Shown one piece after another: positions 1 through 10,962 of a stretch of DNA of 64,000 nucleotides. The DNA is from Trachythela sp. YZ-2020 (lineage: Eukaryota; Cnidaria; Anthozoa; Malacalcyonacea; Clavulariidae), in NCBI GenBank assembly GCA_016169945.1, contig JADLSH010000076.1, forward strand, positions 997,001 to 1,061,000, read 5' to 3'. The notes under the pieces are model-generated. The model was given only the letters and a program-made list of their open reading frames with translations. It searched no databases and had not been told where the DNA came from. The position numbers and the translations under genes were made by a program. The number at the start of each line of letters is the position of its first letter. The stretch's first letter is position 1.

Positions 1-1110
1 GTGGTTTTCGGAAAGGGCATTCTACTGAATCGGCTGTGATTTCCTTCACAGATACTATAAGGCGCCAAATGGATCAGGGCAATTTGACTGGGGCGGTGTT
101 TGTTGATTTACGTAAGGCTTTTGACACTGTAGATCATACCGTTCTGCTTGGTAAGCTGCATACATATGGCATCAGAGATAGTGAGTTGACATGGTTTACG
201 AATTATTTAAACGATCGAAGTCAAGTTGTCGATTTTCAAAGTGAGTTATCATCGCCATGTTCTATTTCATCTGGTGTACCGCAAGGGTCCATTTTAGGGC
301 CCTTGCTGTTTGTCCTATACATTAACGACATGCCTGACGAAGTTAAACGGTGTAACATTATACTCTACGCGGATGATGCTGTCCTCTTTTATTCGGCCAA
401 GGACAAAACCGAAATTGAAGAGACTTTGAACGAGGAACTCTCAATGATTAACAACTGGATTCTTAGGAACTGTTTGTTTTTAAATACACGAAAAACGGAA
501 TTTCTTCTATTTGGGACTAATGCTAGGAGGACAAGTGACTGAGTTCAATATCAAAATTGGAGATCGGTACCTTAATCGCGTCACTAAGTTCAAATATTTG
601 GGAGTGTTTCTTGATGAGGGCTTAACTTGGGCTACTCATGTCAAATATGTCCTGGGAAAAGCTGGTAAGAAGGTTGGTCGATTGAGGAAACATTTGACGA
701 CTCATGCTGCAAATACTTTATACAAATCATATATAGTTCCTGTGCTAGAGTACTGTGCTTGTACGTGGTCATGCTGCAATAAAGGGGATCGCGAATCGTT
801 GGAACAACTTCAGCAACACGCTGCTCGAATTGTCACAAAAACTGACAGCAGTGACTTTGCCCTCATAAATAGAATTGGGAAAGTTTGAATGATAGGTGAA
901 ATAAATATATTCTCAAACTTGTTGAAAAATGTCTCAAAAAACAGGTTCCTCAATTCTTTATGAACTATTTTTCGTTTAATCGAGATATTGTAGGTAGAAC
1001 AACCAGACAGAGCAATCTACTGCATCAACCTAAAGTCAGAACAGAAACAGCTAAAAGGTCTTTTTATTATAATGGAGGCGTTGTTTTTAATAGTTTTAAC
1101 TCGTAGGCTT
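1..1110 (+). pseudogene. LINE reverse transcriptase fragment, C-terminal half
   Basis: Decayed open frames of a non-LTR retrotransposon that runs off the left window edge. The first frame (to 542) holds three polymerase motifs in order: KAFDTVDH (motif A, first catalytic Asp), GVPQGSILGPLLFVLYIND (motif B) and YADDAVLFY (motif C). A frameshift near 515-540 moves the thumb region to a second frame (511-888, containing FKYLGVFLDEGLTW). A third frame (about 885-1,105) carries the C-terminal tail, with a TGA at about 897 where DRRNKY-like sequence is expected and the end GGVVFNSFNS. At least two frameshifts plus a stop show it is dead. The upstream endonuclease would lie outside the window. The motif set is that of CR1/Jockey-type LINEs, but the tail differs from the LINE at 1.85-5.2 kb, so it is a different family. 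Confidence 0.88.
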
Positions 1111-1840
1111 TATCGATGTATATATATTTAAAATTAGATTTGTAACATGTAATATAATTAGAATAATACTGTAAATTTTTATAAACTACAGGGCTCTTAT
1201 TGATAACAGCGTTTATTGGAACGTTTAAATTCATCGAAAGAAATTATTTTGGATTATTTGTTGTAACTTTGTATCATATTGCTGTGTCGCTCACTACAAA
1301 CTTGGATTTTGGCTCTTCCATACAATATCTCTGTCATAGTTGGTCCTATTCGTCTGAAACTTTCCGATTGTACTATAAATCGTGCTTCTGTTCTCGTGTG
1401 TAATTTCGGTGTCATTTGGATATATTGTTAATGATTTATTGTACTTTTATTATTTTGACCGTTTAAACTTTTGAATTTAATTAATTTTGCCCGGGTCCCG
1501 TTTCTAACCAACTACTTATTGGAATTACACTGTATATTATCGCTAATCTGCTTGACCTTTGACTCCAACTCAACATCTGGTGATTTGTACTCTTGATATC
1601 AATCTCATAACTTATAAGTTAAATGGCATTGAGCGATCACTTTTTGAGATCGCTTTTACTTATTCTCCTAATTCAACAAATTGATACAAGTCGCAGAAAT
1701 AGCTGGGAATGTCATCCTTCACTATCTCAAACATCCCCTGCTTACAGCTCATAAAGTACCTAGAAAAAATCATTTATTGTCAATGTTTGTTGTCGGTAGC
1801 AAGATGGTTTGTCTATTAAAAGTACTCTCTAGCTGCTATT
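1111..1840. other. Unassigned AT-rich stretch between two LINEs
   Basis: No convincing coding sequence. The left part is probably the 3' untranslated tail of the preceding LINE, and the right part may be the 5' region of the next one, but I see no diagnostic motif. A short ORF at 1,200-1,403 has no recognisable domain. Confidence 0.5.
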
Positions 1841-1849
1841 ATTCTACAA

Positions 1850-3590
1850 ATATCTGGTGATGTTGCGGTTTTACTAAATCCGGGGCCCTTCAACGCTGGA
1901 AATTTGTCGAGTGACTCCAACCATCCTTCTGTTTGTAGAACTGATTACAACAACCTGAACGTCCTCTATTTAAACGCGTGAAGTATAAAGTCTTTCGTCT
2001 CTTTTGACAACAACCCTTCCAACAAAGTTTGCAAAATGACATTACTTCAACAATTAGTTTACGCGGGTCAATATGAAGTCGTCTGTATTTGTGAAACTTG
2101 GTTGAACAATACTATCCTTGACGCAGAAATTCTCCCAGGCTTCAATATCTTTCATCAGGACAGAGTGGGTAAGATTGGCAGCGGAGTGCTCATCGCTGTA
2201 AAAGAAGGCTTGCTGGCTTCCCGGCGTTGTGATCTCGAAAGGGATGGCGTTGAACTGTTGGTTTTACAACTCTGCAGCAAAATGAACAACAAATTGGTAT
2301 TACTTTACGTGTATTATAATCCTCCTGGCTCTTGTTCTGAAGGTCTCAATCTTTTAAACAATTCATTGCTTAGTAACCCTGAATCAAGTTGTGTCGTGTT
2401 AGTTGGTGACTTTAATATTCCTTTGATCTTGTGGTCAGACAACAGTTCAACTCCTATGAACTCTGGTGGATGCGCAAATGGTGAAATCCTTTGTGAACTT
2501 ATAGATGATAATTTTCTGCAACAATACATAGAGGGTCCAACTCACCGTGCTGGTAATAAGCTTGATCTTCTATTTTGTAATTGTACCGAGATAATATCAG
2601 ATGTACTAAAATCTTCCTCTGATGAACACAACTTCCCTACTGATCATTACACTATTGAATTTAGTATATGTTTGAAGTTCACAAGAGCGAAACCTGTGCG
2701 TCATGTTGTTTATGACTACAGCTATGCCGACTTTCCTGCACTACGTAGAGCCTTGTCTAAAGCATGTTTAGATACATCTCTCACGGACAGTGTCGACGAA
2801 TGTTGGGAGCAGTGGAAGGACCAATTTTTATCGATCGTCACCAGTTTTGTTCCATCTAAAATTGTGAAGGACACTAACTCCCCTCCCTGGATCGACGGCG
2901 AAGTTCGTCATTTGATACGTAAAAAATATACTGCTTGACGGAACTATAGAAAGATCAAGTCAGCGGAACGTAAGCTCAAACTGCGTAATTTATGTCAGCA
3001 GATCAAATATGCAATTAGATCTAAACACAAAATGTATCTCGCAAAGATTGAGGGCTCTTATAAAGAAAACCCTAAGTTGTTCTGGAAGTACCATAAATCC
3101 ATACTTAATCGCCGTTCTGCTCTTTATCCCGAGATATCTTTCAAAAACTGTGTAGCGAAATCTCCAAAAGAAAAAGCTGAACTTTTTAATACCTATTTCT
3201 GTTCTGTTTTTCGACCTGCAAAATCTACCGTGAACTCTCAATCTTCTACCTCATTGCTGCTGACCTCTGCCCAATTGTCTGATATTACCATCACAGAAGA
3301 AGTTGTCCATCTTCTACTAAACTTGGATCCAACTAAAGCTACTGGTCCTGATGGTATTCCCGGTCGGTTGTTAAAGGAATGTGGTTCTGTCCTCGCCCCA
3401 AGTCTTTGCACACTCTTTAACCATTCTCTTCACTCTGGAATCTTACCCTCTGAATGGAAATCAGCTGATGTAACACCAGTGCATAAGAAAGACAAGAAGG
3501 AACTCGCTACCAACTACAGACCCATCTCTCTTTTATCCATTGTTAGCAAAGTCTTGGAGCGATGCGTTTGCTATCGATTTTATTATCATC
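1850..3590 (+). pseudogene. LINE ORF2: AP endonuclease, linker and N-terminal RT
   Basis: A single reading frame runs from about 1,850 to 3,590, interrupted by TGA at 1,979-1,981 (LNA*SIKS, where Arg is expected, consistent with CGA to TGA decay) and TGA at 2,936-2,938. Endonuclease landmarks are CETWLN (metal-binding Glu), VGDFNIPLILW (Asp/Asn) and TDHYTIEF near 2,640 (C-terminal SDH-like motif). The RT begins at about 3,300 with LDPTKATGPDGIPGRLL, followed by the YRPISLLSIVSKVLE segment. After about 3,590 the frame jumps to sequence that belongs downstream of RT motif B, so motif A and the GVPQGS motif are missing. The protein would nick target DNA and prime reverse transcription; this copy cannot. 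Confidence 0.85.
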
Positions 3591-3595
3591 TAAGG

Positions 3596-3849
3596 TCCTA
3601 TGCTTTTCCTCCTGTTCATCAATGATCTCCCGGATGCAATACCTCCATGGTCTATATGCTGACGACACAAAGCTGTACAAGGCAATAACATCTTGCCAAG
3701 ATTGTGATCATGTACAAGAAGCTTTGTCCCGCGCTGATGATTGGAGTGAGGTATCCAACATTAACTTTAACGTGTCGAAATGTAAAGTCCTGACAATATC
3801 CCGTCGCAAGAGTCCGTTGATAACAAATTACCATCTTAGCTTGAGTTGA
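3596..3849 (+). pseudogene. LINE RT motif C fragment after internal deletion
   Basis: Frame-shifted continuation of the RT palm: FLLFINDLPD followed by YADDTKLYKA (motif C) and a segment ending SKCKVLTISRRKSPL. It directly follows the deletion junction near 3,590-3,600, so roughly 100 or more residues of the palm are absent relative to a typical LINE RT. Confidence 0.8.
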
Positions 3850-4392
3850 ATTGACACGAGATCATCAAGAATAAGATCTAGGGATTACTGCATCCGTAAT
3901 CTCTCACATATGCACATCACGGATTGTAGCCCAGAGGCCAGCGAAAAAAATGGGATTATTACGGAGAACGTGTCCGTTGTTAAAAAAAAATTGTGATGCT
4001 CGAAGAACTTTATATCTCTCTCATGTATAGTCCCAGAGTGAGGTCTGGTCACGAGCCAGTCCATGTCTCAGTCCATTAACAAAGGCAACAGAAAGAATTC
4101 AAAACGAGCCACATTACCATCTTAGCTCCAGTTGAATTGACCTTGCGTCGATCATGAAGTAGATCTAAGGATTACACATTAATCTCACCTGAAATATGCA
4201 CATCACGGGACGGGAGATTGGCGAATAAAAATAAAATGCCAGGATTATTACGGCGTGTCGATGTTAAAAAATTGTGATGCTCGAAGAACTTATATCTCTT
4301 CAACGTAAATCCAGGTATTGTATGCTACAGAGGTCTGGTCACCGTCTCAGTCCTTAACAAAACGCTTGGAAGAATTCAAGAGCGAGCCACAA
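3830..4392 (+). repeat. Diverged tandem duplication inside the LINE thumb region
   Basis: Two adjacent copies of about 275 bp (3,830-4,108 and 4,112-4,392). Shared landmarks are TTACCATCTTAGCT, ATATGCACATCACGG, TTGTGATGCTCGAAGAACTT and GAGGTCTGGTCAC, and each ends in a CGAGCCAC block. The copies carry many small indels and neither keeps an open frame, in contrast to the intact frame that follows. Confidence 0.8.
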
Positions 4393-4838
4393 GATGGATC
4401 CTCCAAGTTAAGAAAGGTGACATCTCGTATAAAGATCGTTTGCTGGCCCTCAACTTTCTGCCATTATCGTATGATCGAGAGATTAAGGACTTGACATTTT
4501 CCTTCAATGCACTGCATGGATATTATGATTTGAATGTTTTTAATTATGTGTCGTTTGTCAGTCATAATCGTACTCATAATTGTGAAAACCCTTCCCTCGT
4601 GCTTAAAGTCCCGTCGTGTAAAACATGTACTTTTCAGTCCTCTTTCTTCAATCGTATCGTCCCTCTCTGGAAGTGTGTGTGTAAAACAGCTTCACCTGCT
4701 GACATTCGGAGTATATCTATGTTTAAAATATTTTTGTCAAGAACGTACCTAAACTTACTTAAATCTTTTTATGATGTAGAAATTAACTGTACCTGGTCAT
4801 TGCATCAAACTTGTTCATGTCATAGACTTAGGGATTAG
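4393..4838 (+). pseudogene. LINE ORF2 C-terminal domain
   Basis: Open frame of about 145 codons continuing from the duplicated region and encoding the CR1-type C-terminal domain: RATRWILQ-like start, LLALNFLPLSYDREIKDL, the NYVSFVSHNRTHNC segment, and a CTWSLHQTCSCHR end. The same CTWSL...CSCHR ending occurs at about 41,100-41,145. This block is unexpectedly intact compared with the sequence just before it. Confidence 0.8.
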
Positions 4839-5269
4839 TATTGGAAAAAAACATATGCACATTGTTTTATCATTATTCTCATTATCTCGAATCTCTTACA
4901 TTCTTAGTTGAGTTTTTATTGGGTCTTTCAATATCTTATTTTATTATATTATATTATTTGAGCGTTTTAAAGTGATTACGACTTACGGTTTGAATTAGAG
5001 CAGCTCAACGAGCAATTGGCATATTTTTTTGTTTTTTTTTGTTTGTTGTTTTTTTACGAGTATTATTATCGTGTATATGTATTTTAAGTGTTGTTATGTA
5101 TTTTAGTATCTATATGGTTTGAATCGGGGGAGTGCCTCGCATGGGACCTCGAGTCCCGTTCGCTCTCTTACCGTTTGGGCTTTGTCCAATAAATCAATTA
5201 AATAAATTCAACTTTCAGCCAATGTATCATAACTTTCTGTTGTTCTAAGTACAGCCAGTTGCTAATGTT

Positions 5270-5940
5270 TTCTCATTCAGGCTGTAAATGTTATGTTAAC
5301 AACACTTATTCGCTTTCCTATGTTAGTGCCATCCCCACTCAATTTTATTTTAATCTTCTCTCCATCCTGGATGACACCACTGGCCTTTAGTCTCTTGATA
5401 TGTTGCACAATATTTTCCCGGAAACTAACCTGAACTCCTGCTTTCCCTGGGGTGGATTTTAAGTGTGTTTTATAATTTTGTTCAAACATGGTGGACCATC
5501 TGATGCCATGGAAATTCACGCCATGTCTCATTTGATAAGTTGAATTTATCTTGAAGGTACAGCCACATTTTCATCAATTTTTGGCTTCACTGATTTCCTT
5601 GCCATTCCCATTGTCTTGTGGCAATTCATTGTCCTCAACCTTCTTTCGACCTTCCCAGTGTCATGATTGTAAAGCTCAATTTTTGATGGTACATAATCGT
5701 AGTGCCAGAGAAATGACAATGTCGTTTGACACTGCTCCTTCACCTGCTTTCGAATCCATGCCTGGTGTTGTTTTGAGTATTCGCAAAAAATTTTCATTTT
5801 GTCTGGGCCCTTGATTTTGTGTTGCTGCTCAGTTTGGCTACCTTATTTACTATTTGTTTAAATTTTTTCTTGTATTCCTTATTGTGCATGACCATGTTTG
5901 TAGCAGTCTTGAGTTTTTCTTCCACACATATCCACACATA
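5270..5940 (-). pseudogene. Decayed fragment of a repetitive invertebrate gene family (SGDGTNIGKR family)
   Basis: Minus-strand coding sequence in at least three frames. From 5,940 downward: a Lys-rich helical part (KEYKKKFKQIVNKV), then HQAWIRKQVKEQC and YNHDTGKVE (5,797-5,546), then in another frame LQDKFNLSNETWREF (about 5,570-5,515), then FRENIVQHIKRLK and KLSGDGTNIGKR (5,531-5,277). I recognise the order (SRxK helix, YxLSxxxxxE segment, LSGDGTNIGKRxxVVNxTFT) as a family of unknown function repeated in lancelet and cnidarian genomes. Nothing downstream of the TFT segment is found, so this is a partial, frameshifted copy. Confidence 0.6.
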
Positions 5941-6012
5941 TACGTGTAGGTTTAGGTCTACGAAACGCAAAGAGTGCTCGACAACATATAGTTAGAGCAA
6001 ATTATAGATTTT

Positions 6013-6157
6013 CGCTTACCTCAAAACTTGTCTGCAACAGGCTGTTTCATCTGTAAAAGATGAAACAGCCTGTTGTTACCAAACCTTCCGATTGAAACTG
6101 CCTGATGATTCTTTTACAGATGAAACAGCCTGTTGCAGACAAGTTTTGAGGTAAGCG
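6013..6157. repeat. Perfect 47-bp inverted repeat next to a ribozyme-like motif
   Basis: Arms 6,013-6,059 and 6,111-6,157 are exact reverse complements by eye, separated by 51 bp. The spacer starts by repeating part of the arm (GATGAAACAGCCTGTTG at 6,060-6,076). The right arm ends at the base immediately before a CTGACGA hammerhead core. The arrangement resembles the partially inverted termini of Penelope-like elements or retrozymes, but no reverse transcriptase or GIY-YIG sequence is recognisable nearby. Confidence 0.8.
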
Positions 6158-6197
6158 CTGACGAGCCGTTGAACGGCGAAACATGCATGTCTGCAGA
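6151..6197 (+). ncRNA. Candidate hammerhead self-cleaving ribozyme
   Basis: All invariant core positions are present in order: CTGACGA (6,158-6,164), stem II GCCGT/ACGGC around a TGA loop (6,165-6,177), GAAA (6,178-6,181), a 4-bp stem III (ACAT/ATGT around GC, 6,181-6,190) and the cleavage-site base C at 6,191. The A15.1-U16.1 pair required next to the cleavage site is present (A6181-T6190). Stem I is short (GCG at 6,155-6,157 against TGC at 6,192-6,194, with one wobble). A short stem III and weak stem I are typical of hammerheads carried by Penelope-like retroelements and retrozymes, which often act as dimers. Activity is inference. Confidence 0.68.
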
Positions 6198-6199
6198 TT

Positions 6200-7680
6200 T
6201 GACTACATATACATATATATATATATATTTGCATGTTATATTATTTAGAGTTAAATTGTGAATCAAGTAGCCAATTGTAAGTTATCTTAATAAGCAAGAT
6301 TTACAATTGTATACTGGGTGGGGCAAAAAAAAGTAAGACTGTTTCATTTAGTATAACTTACAAACTAAAAGAGCTATTACACTTAAACAAGTTGCTTTGC
6401 ATTCAGCGATGTCTAACTTAAGTGTCACTCCCGCTAAGAGCGATCCGATGACTTTGTGTTTGGAAAATAGATTTATTTTATTTTTTGTGTGTTGAAAGGC
6501 TTTGGGTATTATGTAAGAAAAATGAATTTAGAGTTCGTAATTTTTTTTATCTTGCTTAGCTACATGCCGATCTGTTTCATGGCCGCATCCGACGATTTTG
6601 AAGCGAATTGGAACCTTGAATTTTGCCAATTTTTAAAGACACACTGCATCAAGACGCTTGAATATCTTGGAAAAACCAAGTTTAGTGTCTAGTCAAAATG
6701 TATTTCAAGTATTAGAAAATAAGAAAAAATTAGACTATTTAGATAAAATGTTGTAAAATGGCACCAACTTAAAAGCACAATGTTTTTTTTCAACTTTTAT
6801 CACTATAAAAAAATGCCCCAAAATGAAATCCTCAAAACTAAAAAAGGGGACCTTGAACTTAGTTTAATTACATTTTCTTGCGTTATTTGTACCTATTTTC
6901 ACAAGATCTTAAAGCAAACCTGCGGGTATCAACTCGAAATTCACGCAAGAAAATACTTACTGGATGCCTTAATCAGTAATTTTGCATAATTTGTAGTTTA
7001 TTAAACACGACACCTTACAGACGCTAAAAGAAAACCTTCCGATTGTTCTGCTACAAATTTTCAAAAACAAACAACTGCCGTAACTAGCAAGACTTTATAG
7101 CGTAAGACAAAGTATAATCGCTGTTATCAGATTAGGGCTTTATTTTTTAAGATTTTATGATGGCCGTTAGCTAAAAATAGCGAGTGTCACGCAATTTGTC
7201 TATTTCAGAATTATTAGTTCTTGATAATACCTTCAGTTATTAAATTTAATATTTTTACTGCCTGGTCTTCAGTTTAATTTTGTCAAATATAAATAGAAAC
7301 CAAACTACTTCTAATAAAGGAAGTATATGTATGTATGAGCAACAACAAAGTTTGTTTCATTAAATATTAACGAGTGGACATAACAATAATAAATTCAATT
7401 AATATAAATTACTGCACGCAATTGTGTGACATACATGATGTGAATTAACGCTCCACCCCCCTTGATTTTGTGTGTAGATCTCGATTAACTCGTTTATAAA
7501 AGTCAATGAAATTTTGACACTCTGTGCTCGGCATACAACGGTCCACTGTTTACATATACTCGTATACATATGTATTTAAAATATATATAAACAAACAGCC
7601 GTGTTATGGCTTGCTTTATGTCAGTCTGAGATGCAGCCGGTCGTGGTGAATATATGGGTCGTAACAACTTAGAACTTCTC
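6200..7680. other. AT-rich intergenic stretch, no supported gene
   Basis: Contains a short TA-rich microsatellite (6,207-6,227) and, near 6,312, a terminus-like motif (TATACTGGGTGGGGCAAAAA) resembling the ends of the TA-flanked MITEs at 55,377 and 62,995. Small ORFs at 6,489-6,692 and 6,780-6,989 are low-complexity and show no domain. Confidence 0.5.
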
Positions 7681-7681
7681 G

Positions 7682-10575
7682 GTGAATGCAAGCAAGACAT
7701 TTCAGCTCATTTCAGCTCATCTCAGACGGTTTCATTTGTCCAAGGAATATTTTACGGAGTGCGACTTGATTTTACTGAGAGCTGGGTTTCTAGATGTTGC
7801 GACGCAACAACTTAAAAACATGCATGTATGCTCTAGACATCGTGGCAATCTTGGTATTTACTTGAGAAATCGAACTGTCTGCCAGTATCGTGAGCATTCA
7901 GGCAAACTAGAGAAGGCCAAATGTGATCGAGCTTTTACCTTAAAATTGGTCAAAGAAGTATTTGCAAATTTTGGGGTGGTTGTTCCCATTGGTTCATGTG
8001 AGTACACTTGTTTTTTATGCATGCTGAGTCTATTAGATGGAGATTCCTAGAATTCTTTGAGTCTGACAGCACAAGGGCGTTTCGTCAAAAGCGATAGCCG
8101 GTAATATCGTTATGTTTCGCACACGAATATGCCGCCTCAAGTCTTTTGTCCTGGTCCTAATCCCCATCCTAACTCCAAACCAGAAATGTATATTCTTAGC
8201 GAAACCCTTATATGCCTTTCCGGTTTGCGATTAGGGTGTGGTTTAGGGACAGGATTATATAGGAGTAAACCAACATATAACCTGCAAGTCAGAGAATTTG
8301 GCGCCTTGTACTAATTGCAGAACGATTTGAAATAGGTTTCATGTGGTTTCCGCGTTTACTTTTTATTTTACTTTGAGCACACTCCACTATGCCCCCTGCC
8401 TCACCCCTACTAAGCACGCTACTGGTCGAGTATAGCATAGACAAGGTCGAGTATAGCATAGACTGGTCGAGTATAGCATTGAACAAGCCCGAGCCACTTA
8501 CGTTTAGGCTTCAGTGCGAATGGCATAATGCAAGTGAGCAGCTCTTGAATGCGTACAAGCGATCTGCGGGGGCACAGAACGAAATAGAAGCATTAACAAC
8601 AGCGTACAAGAATGCTCCAACGAAGTCTCTTAAAACACAGATACTTAGTATATACGCCTCAAAGTACTCTCTTGATGAACTTAAGAAAATCCATTCTCCA
8701 TTTGAGAAACTTAGTGATAGACAGATAAAGAAAGCAAGAAAACACGCCAAAGTTGTTGGTCCTGGGATGATGATAGAAAAAACACCCTTTCACAGAGTAC
8801 GGATTGATGTAGAAAAGCTGAATCACTTCTTGCCATTTGTAGACCAGCCCTATTTTTTTCAAGATGTTGCATACGGAACAAGATGCTTAACGCTGGAATC
8901 TGGAGAGCAGTTGATTATGCCAAACGTTGTGCGAACAGTAGGAAGATCAACAATGATTGAGCTGTACACAAAGCAGTGTGGCGAAGAAGACATTCAGGCC
9001 CTTGGGACCTCGACGTTGTACAGAATCATGAAAGTCTGTGAAGCGTCTCGGAGGAAGTCACTTCAAGGGTTAGACAATATCGCCGCTAGTGGTGCCGATG
9101 GATTTGGCGTAATGCAGAAAGCTGCAGACACTTTACAGCAAAGTGGTGAAAGCTCAGCCACACATAAAAAGAGCTTATTTGCGGAGCTTATCAGACGAGG
9201 TGGGTTATTACCATAATAACAATTTGATTTCGGCTGTCAATGAGCTTGGCAATCAAACAGGAATACAAACTATGAGGTAAAACAATCTTGAGTGATTTCA
9301 CTTTGTTAGATCAATTAGGTAATTCCATCCAGTTTTATCCTGCTATTCTTGGGAAAGTTTGATAAGAAAAACGTTTTCATGGATTTGACGACATATGATT
9401 CGCGGGACCATTGCCCCCAAAATAACCTTCATTAACTGTTTTTTCTATACTCTGTTTCTTTTAGATATGATTTTTCAGAGCCACAATTCGGTAAAGATCT
9501 GTGCGACAGAATTATTAGTCCCCTGAAAGGTGCGATTAAACAGTATTGCAATGAGGGTAACGATATTCTATCAGCATCAGATATGTATGAAGCTGTAGAG
9601 GCAAGACCCGTCAAAGGAACTACAGCAGCTGTATGTGAGATCGAAATGGATCGAAAGATGTTAAAAGTTACTCCAATCGAAAACTTTAGTGCATTTCACA
9701 ACTTTTCTTATGATAGTGAAGGTCTTCGTGTATCTAAAGCATACAACACTGGCACTGGAAAGCTCATACCATGGCAAGAAATTAAAATAGACAGCCAATC
9801 TCCCATCAAACTAAGAGTTGAAAGCTTATCCTTTCGTGAAGTCGAACCAAGGCAGATGAAATTCGGAAACAACTCACTTGAGGAAAGCGAAAAAGAGGAT
9901 ATCTCTTTTGATTGCCCAGAAGCAGGCTGTTTTTCATCTTTTGCCACCTATGATGAACTGCAAAACCACATGAGCTTTGTGAAGCACGAGGCAATGGCTA
10001 GAAAGAAGGACAGTTTATATGACCAACTGCGAAGAGCATGGGCGTTAAAGTTTTCAATTTTATCAGATGAAGTTAAGAAGAAGCAAGAATTTCATGCGAT
10101 CCACATATCCAGTGACATCCAGACAGAGGCAGCTGGATGGGCGTTACAAAAGCCCAGGGGTGGCAGCAAGAGGTTCTCTGACAATATCAAGGCCTACCTT
10201 ACTGCTCGGTTCGATTCAGGTGTTAAAGGGAAGAAAGCTGATCCAGCCAAAGTAGCCAAGGACATGAGGAAAGCAAGGAACGATGATGGTTCGCGAAAGT
10301 TTGACAGAGAAGAGTGGCTAACCAAGACACAAGTGCAATCCTTCTTTTCTCTCCTATCTGCATCAAGGAGAAAGCAGCAAGCTATTCAAGATGATAGCGA
10401 TGAAGAATTGCCGGAAGAAGAGTATGAGTACCTGAAAGAAGAGAATCGACAAGGAGAAGTAAATGAGATGCTAAGTGAGCTGGGCCTAAACCACCCCATA
10501 ATTTACGACGGATATGATATTTGTGATGGCGCAAAATCTGGCTTGTTATCAGCATCTGTGAACATTTTGAGTTGA
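7682..10575 (+). pseudogene. Multi-exon C2H2 zinc-finger protein of unknown function, one frameshift
   Basis: At least three exons. Exon A (about 7,682-7,997) encodes a Cys/His-rich segment (TECD, HVCSRHRGNLGIYLR, TVCQYREH) and ends at a GTGAGT donor. Exon B opens in the 8,390-8,515 region (CEWHNASEQ onward); the exact acceptor is uncertain because the best AG sites do not match the phase of exon A. It holds a helical region, then KTPFHRVRIDVEKLNHF. At about 9,200 the frame shifts by one base; in the new frame it runs through NNNLISAVNELGNQTG to a GTAAAA donor near 9,278. Exon C starts at 9,465 after TTTTAG with matching phase (MR-YDFSEP) and is open to the stop at 10,575. Exon C has one C2H2 finger (CPEAGC...H...H, about 9,913-9,988) and an acidic tail rich in Glu (10,395-10,470). 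I do not know its function. An active gene with an assembly error at 9,200 is the alternative. Confidence 0.62.
8419..8482 (+). repeat. Three tandem copies of a ~22-bp motif
   Basis: GGTCGAGTATAGCAT occurs three times at 22-26 bp spacing, separated by AGACAA or AGACT. It lies in probable intron sequence upstream of exon B of the zinc-finger gene. Confidence 0.75.
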
Positions 10576-10735
10576 CTTTTAAGTCCAGAGATACAAAGGC
10601 CAGATTTACTTGGCAAGATCAATGGCATGGTAAAGGAATGCATCTGTTCAGAATAAATTGCGTAAGCTAAGGAGGCTCCCTACAGTTCGTGAAATGAGCC
10701 CGAACAGTCTGCAGCGGTTTTATATATTGGCGAGA

Positions 10736-10962
10736 TTAAGCAAGCAACGTTTTTGTCAACACGGACGTCAGATTGCCGAGGGGGGACTGGTTTAAAAATT
10801 GTGTTTGTATCAGTTTGTGGTAATCTTCAACACATATGACAAAACATAAGATTTTAAAAGTTTTTTGGTTCCTTACACGAGCACTATGATGCAAAATGCC
10901 ACCAAAATGAGATATACCAATTTTCGGGTGACACCGTGTTGACAAAAACGTCACTTGCTTAA
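10736..10962. mobile_element. Short MITE with TTAA termini
   Basis: Inverted arms of about 29 bp: left begins TTAAGCAAGCAACGTTTTTG (10,736), right is its near-perfect reverse complement ending at 10,962 (GTCACTTGCTTAA). No coding content. TTAA at both outer edges is compatible with a TTAA target duplication. Confidence 0.7.

Larger units (their letters stand above)
1841..5215 (+). mobile_element. CR1-like LINE, internally deleted and decayed
   Basis: One LINE can be followed in order on the plus strand: leader ending in a GDVaVLLNPGP signature (1,850-1,890), AP endonuclease (about 1,950-2,700), linker and start of RT (2,700-3,590), deletion junction, RT motif C (3,596-3,849), duplicated thumb region (3,830-4,392), C-terminal domain (4,393-4,838) and a 3' UTR ending in a short AATAAA-rich tail near 5,190-5,215. 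The 3' end block (ATGGGACCTCGAGTCCCGTT near 5,140, then TTTGGGCTTTGTCCAATAAA) has a clear relative at 41,400-41,510, so the family has more than one copy here. Multiple stops and the RT deletion make this copy non-autonomous. Confidence 0.85.

Noticed and set aside
5551..5814. Plus-strand ORF opposite the SGDGTNIGKR-family fragment
   Set aside because: Shadow of the minus-strand coding remnant, which has recognisable motifs.
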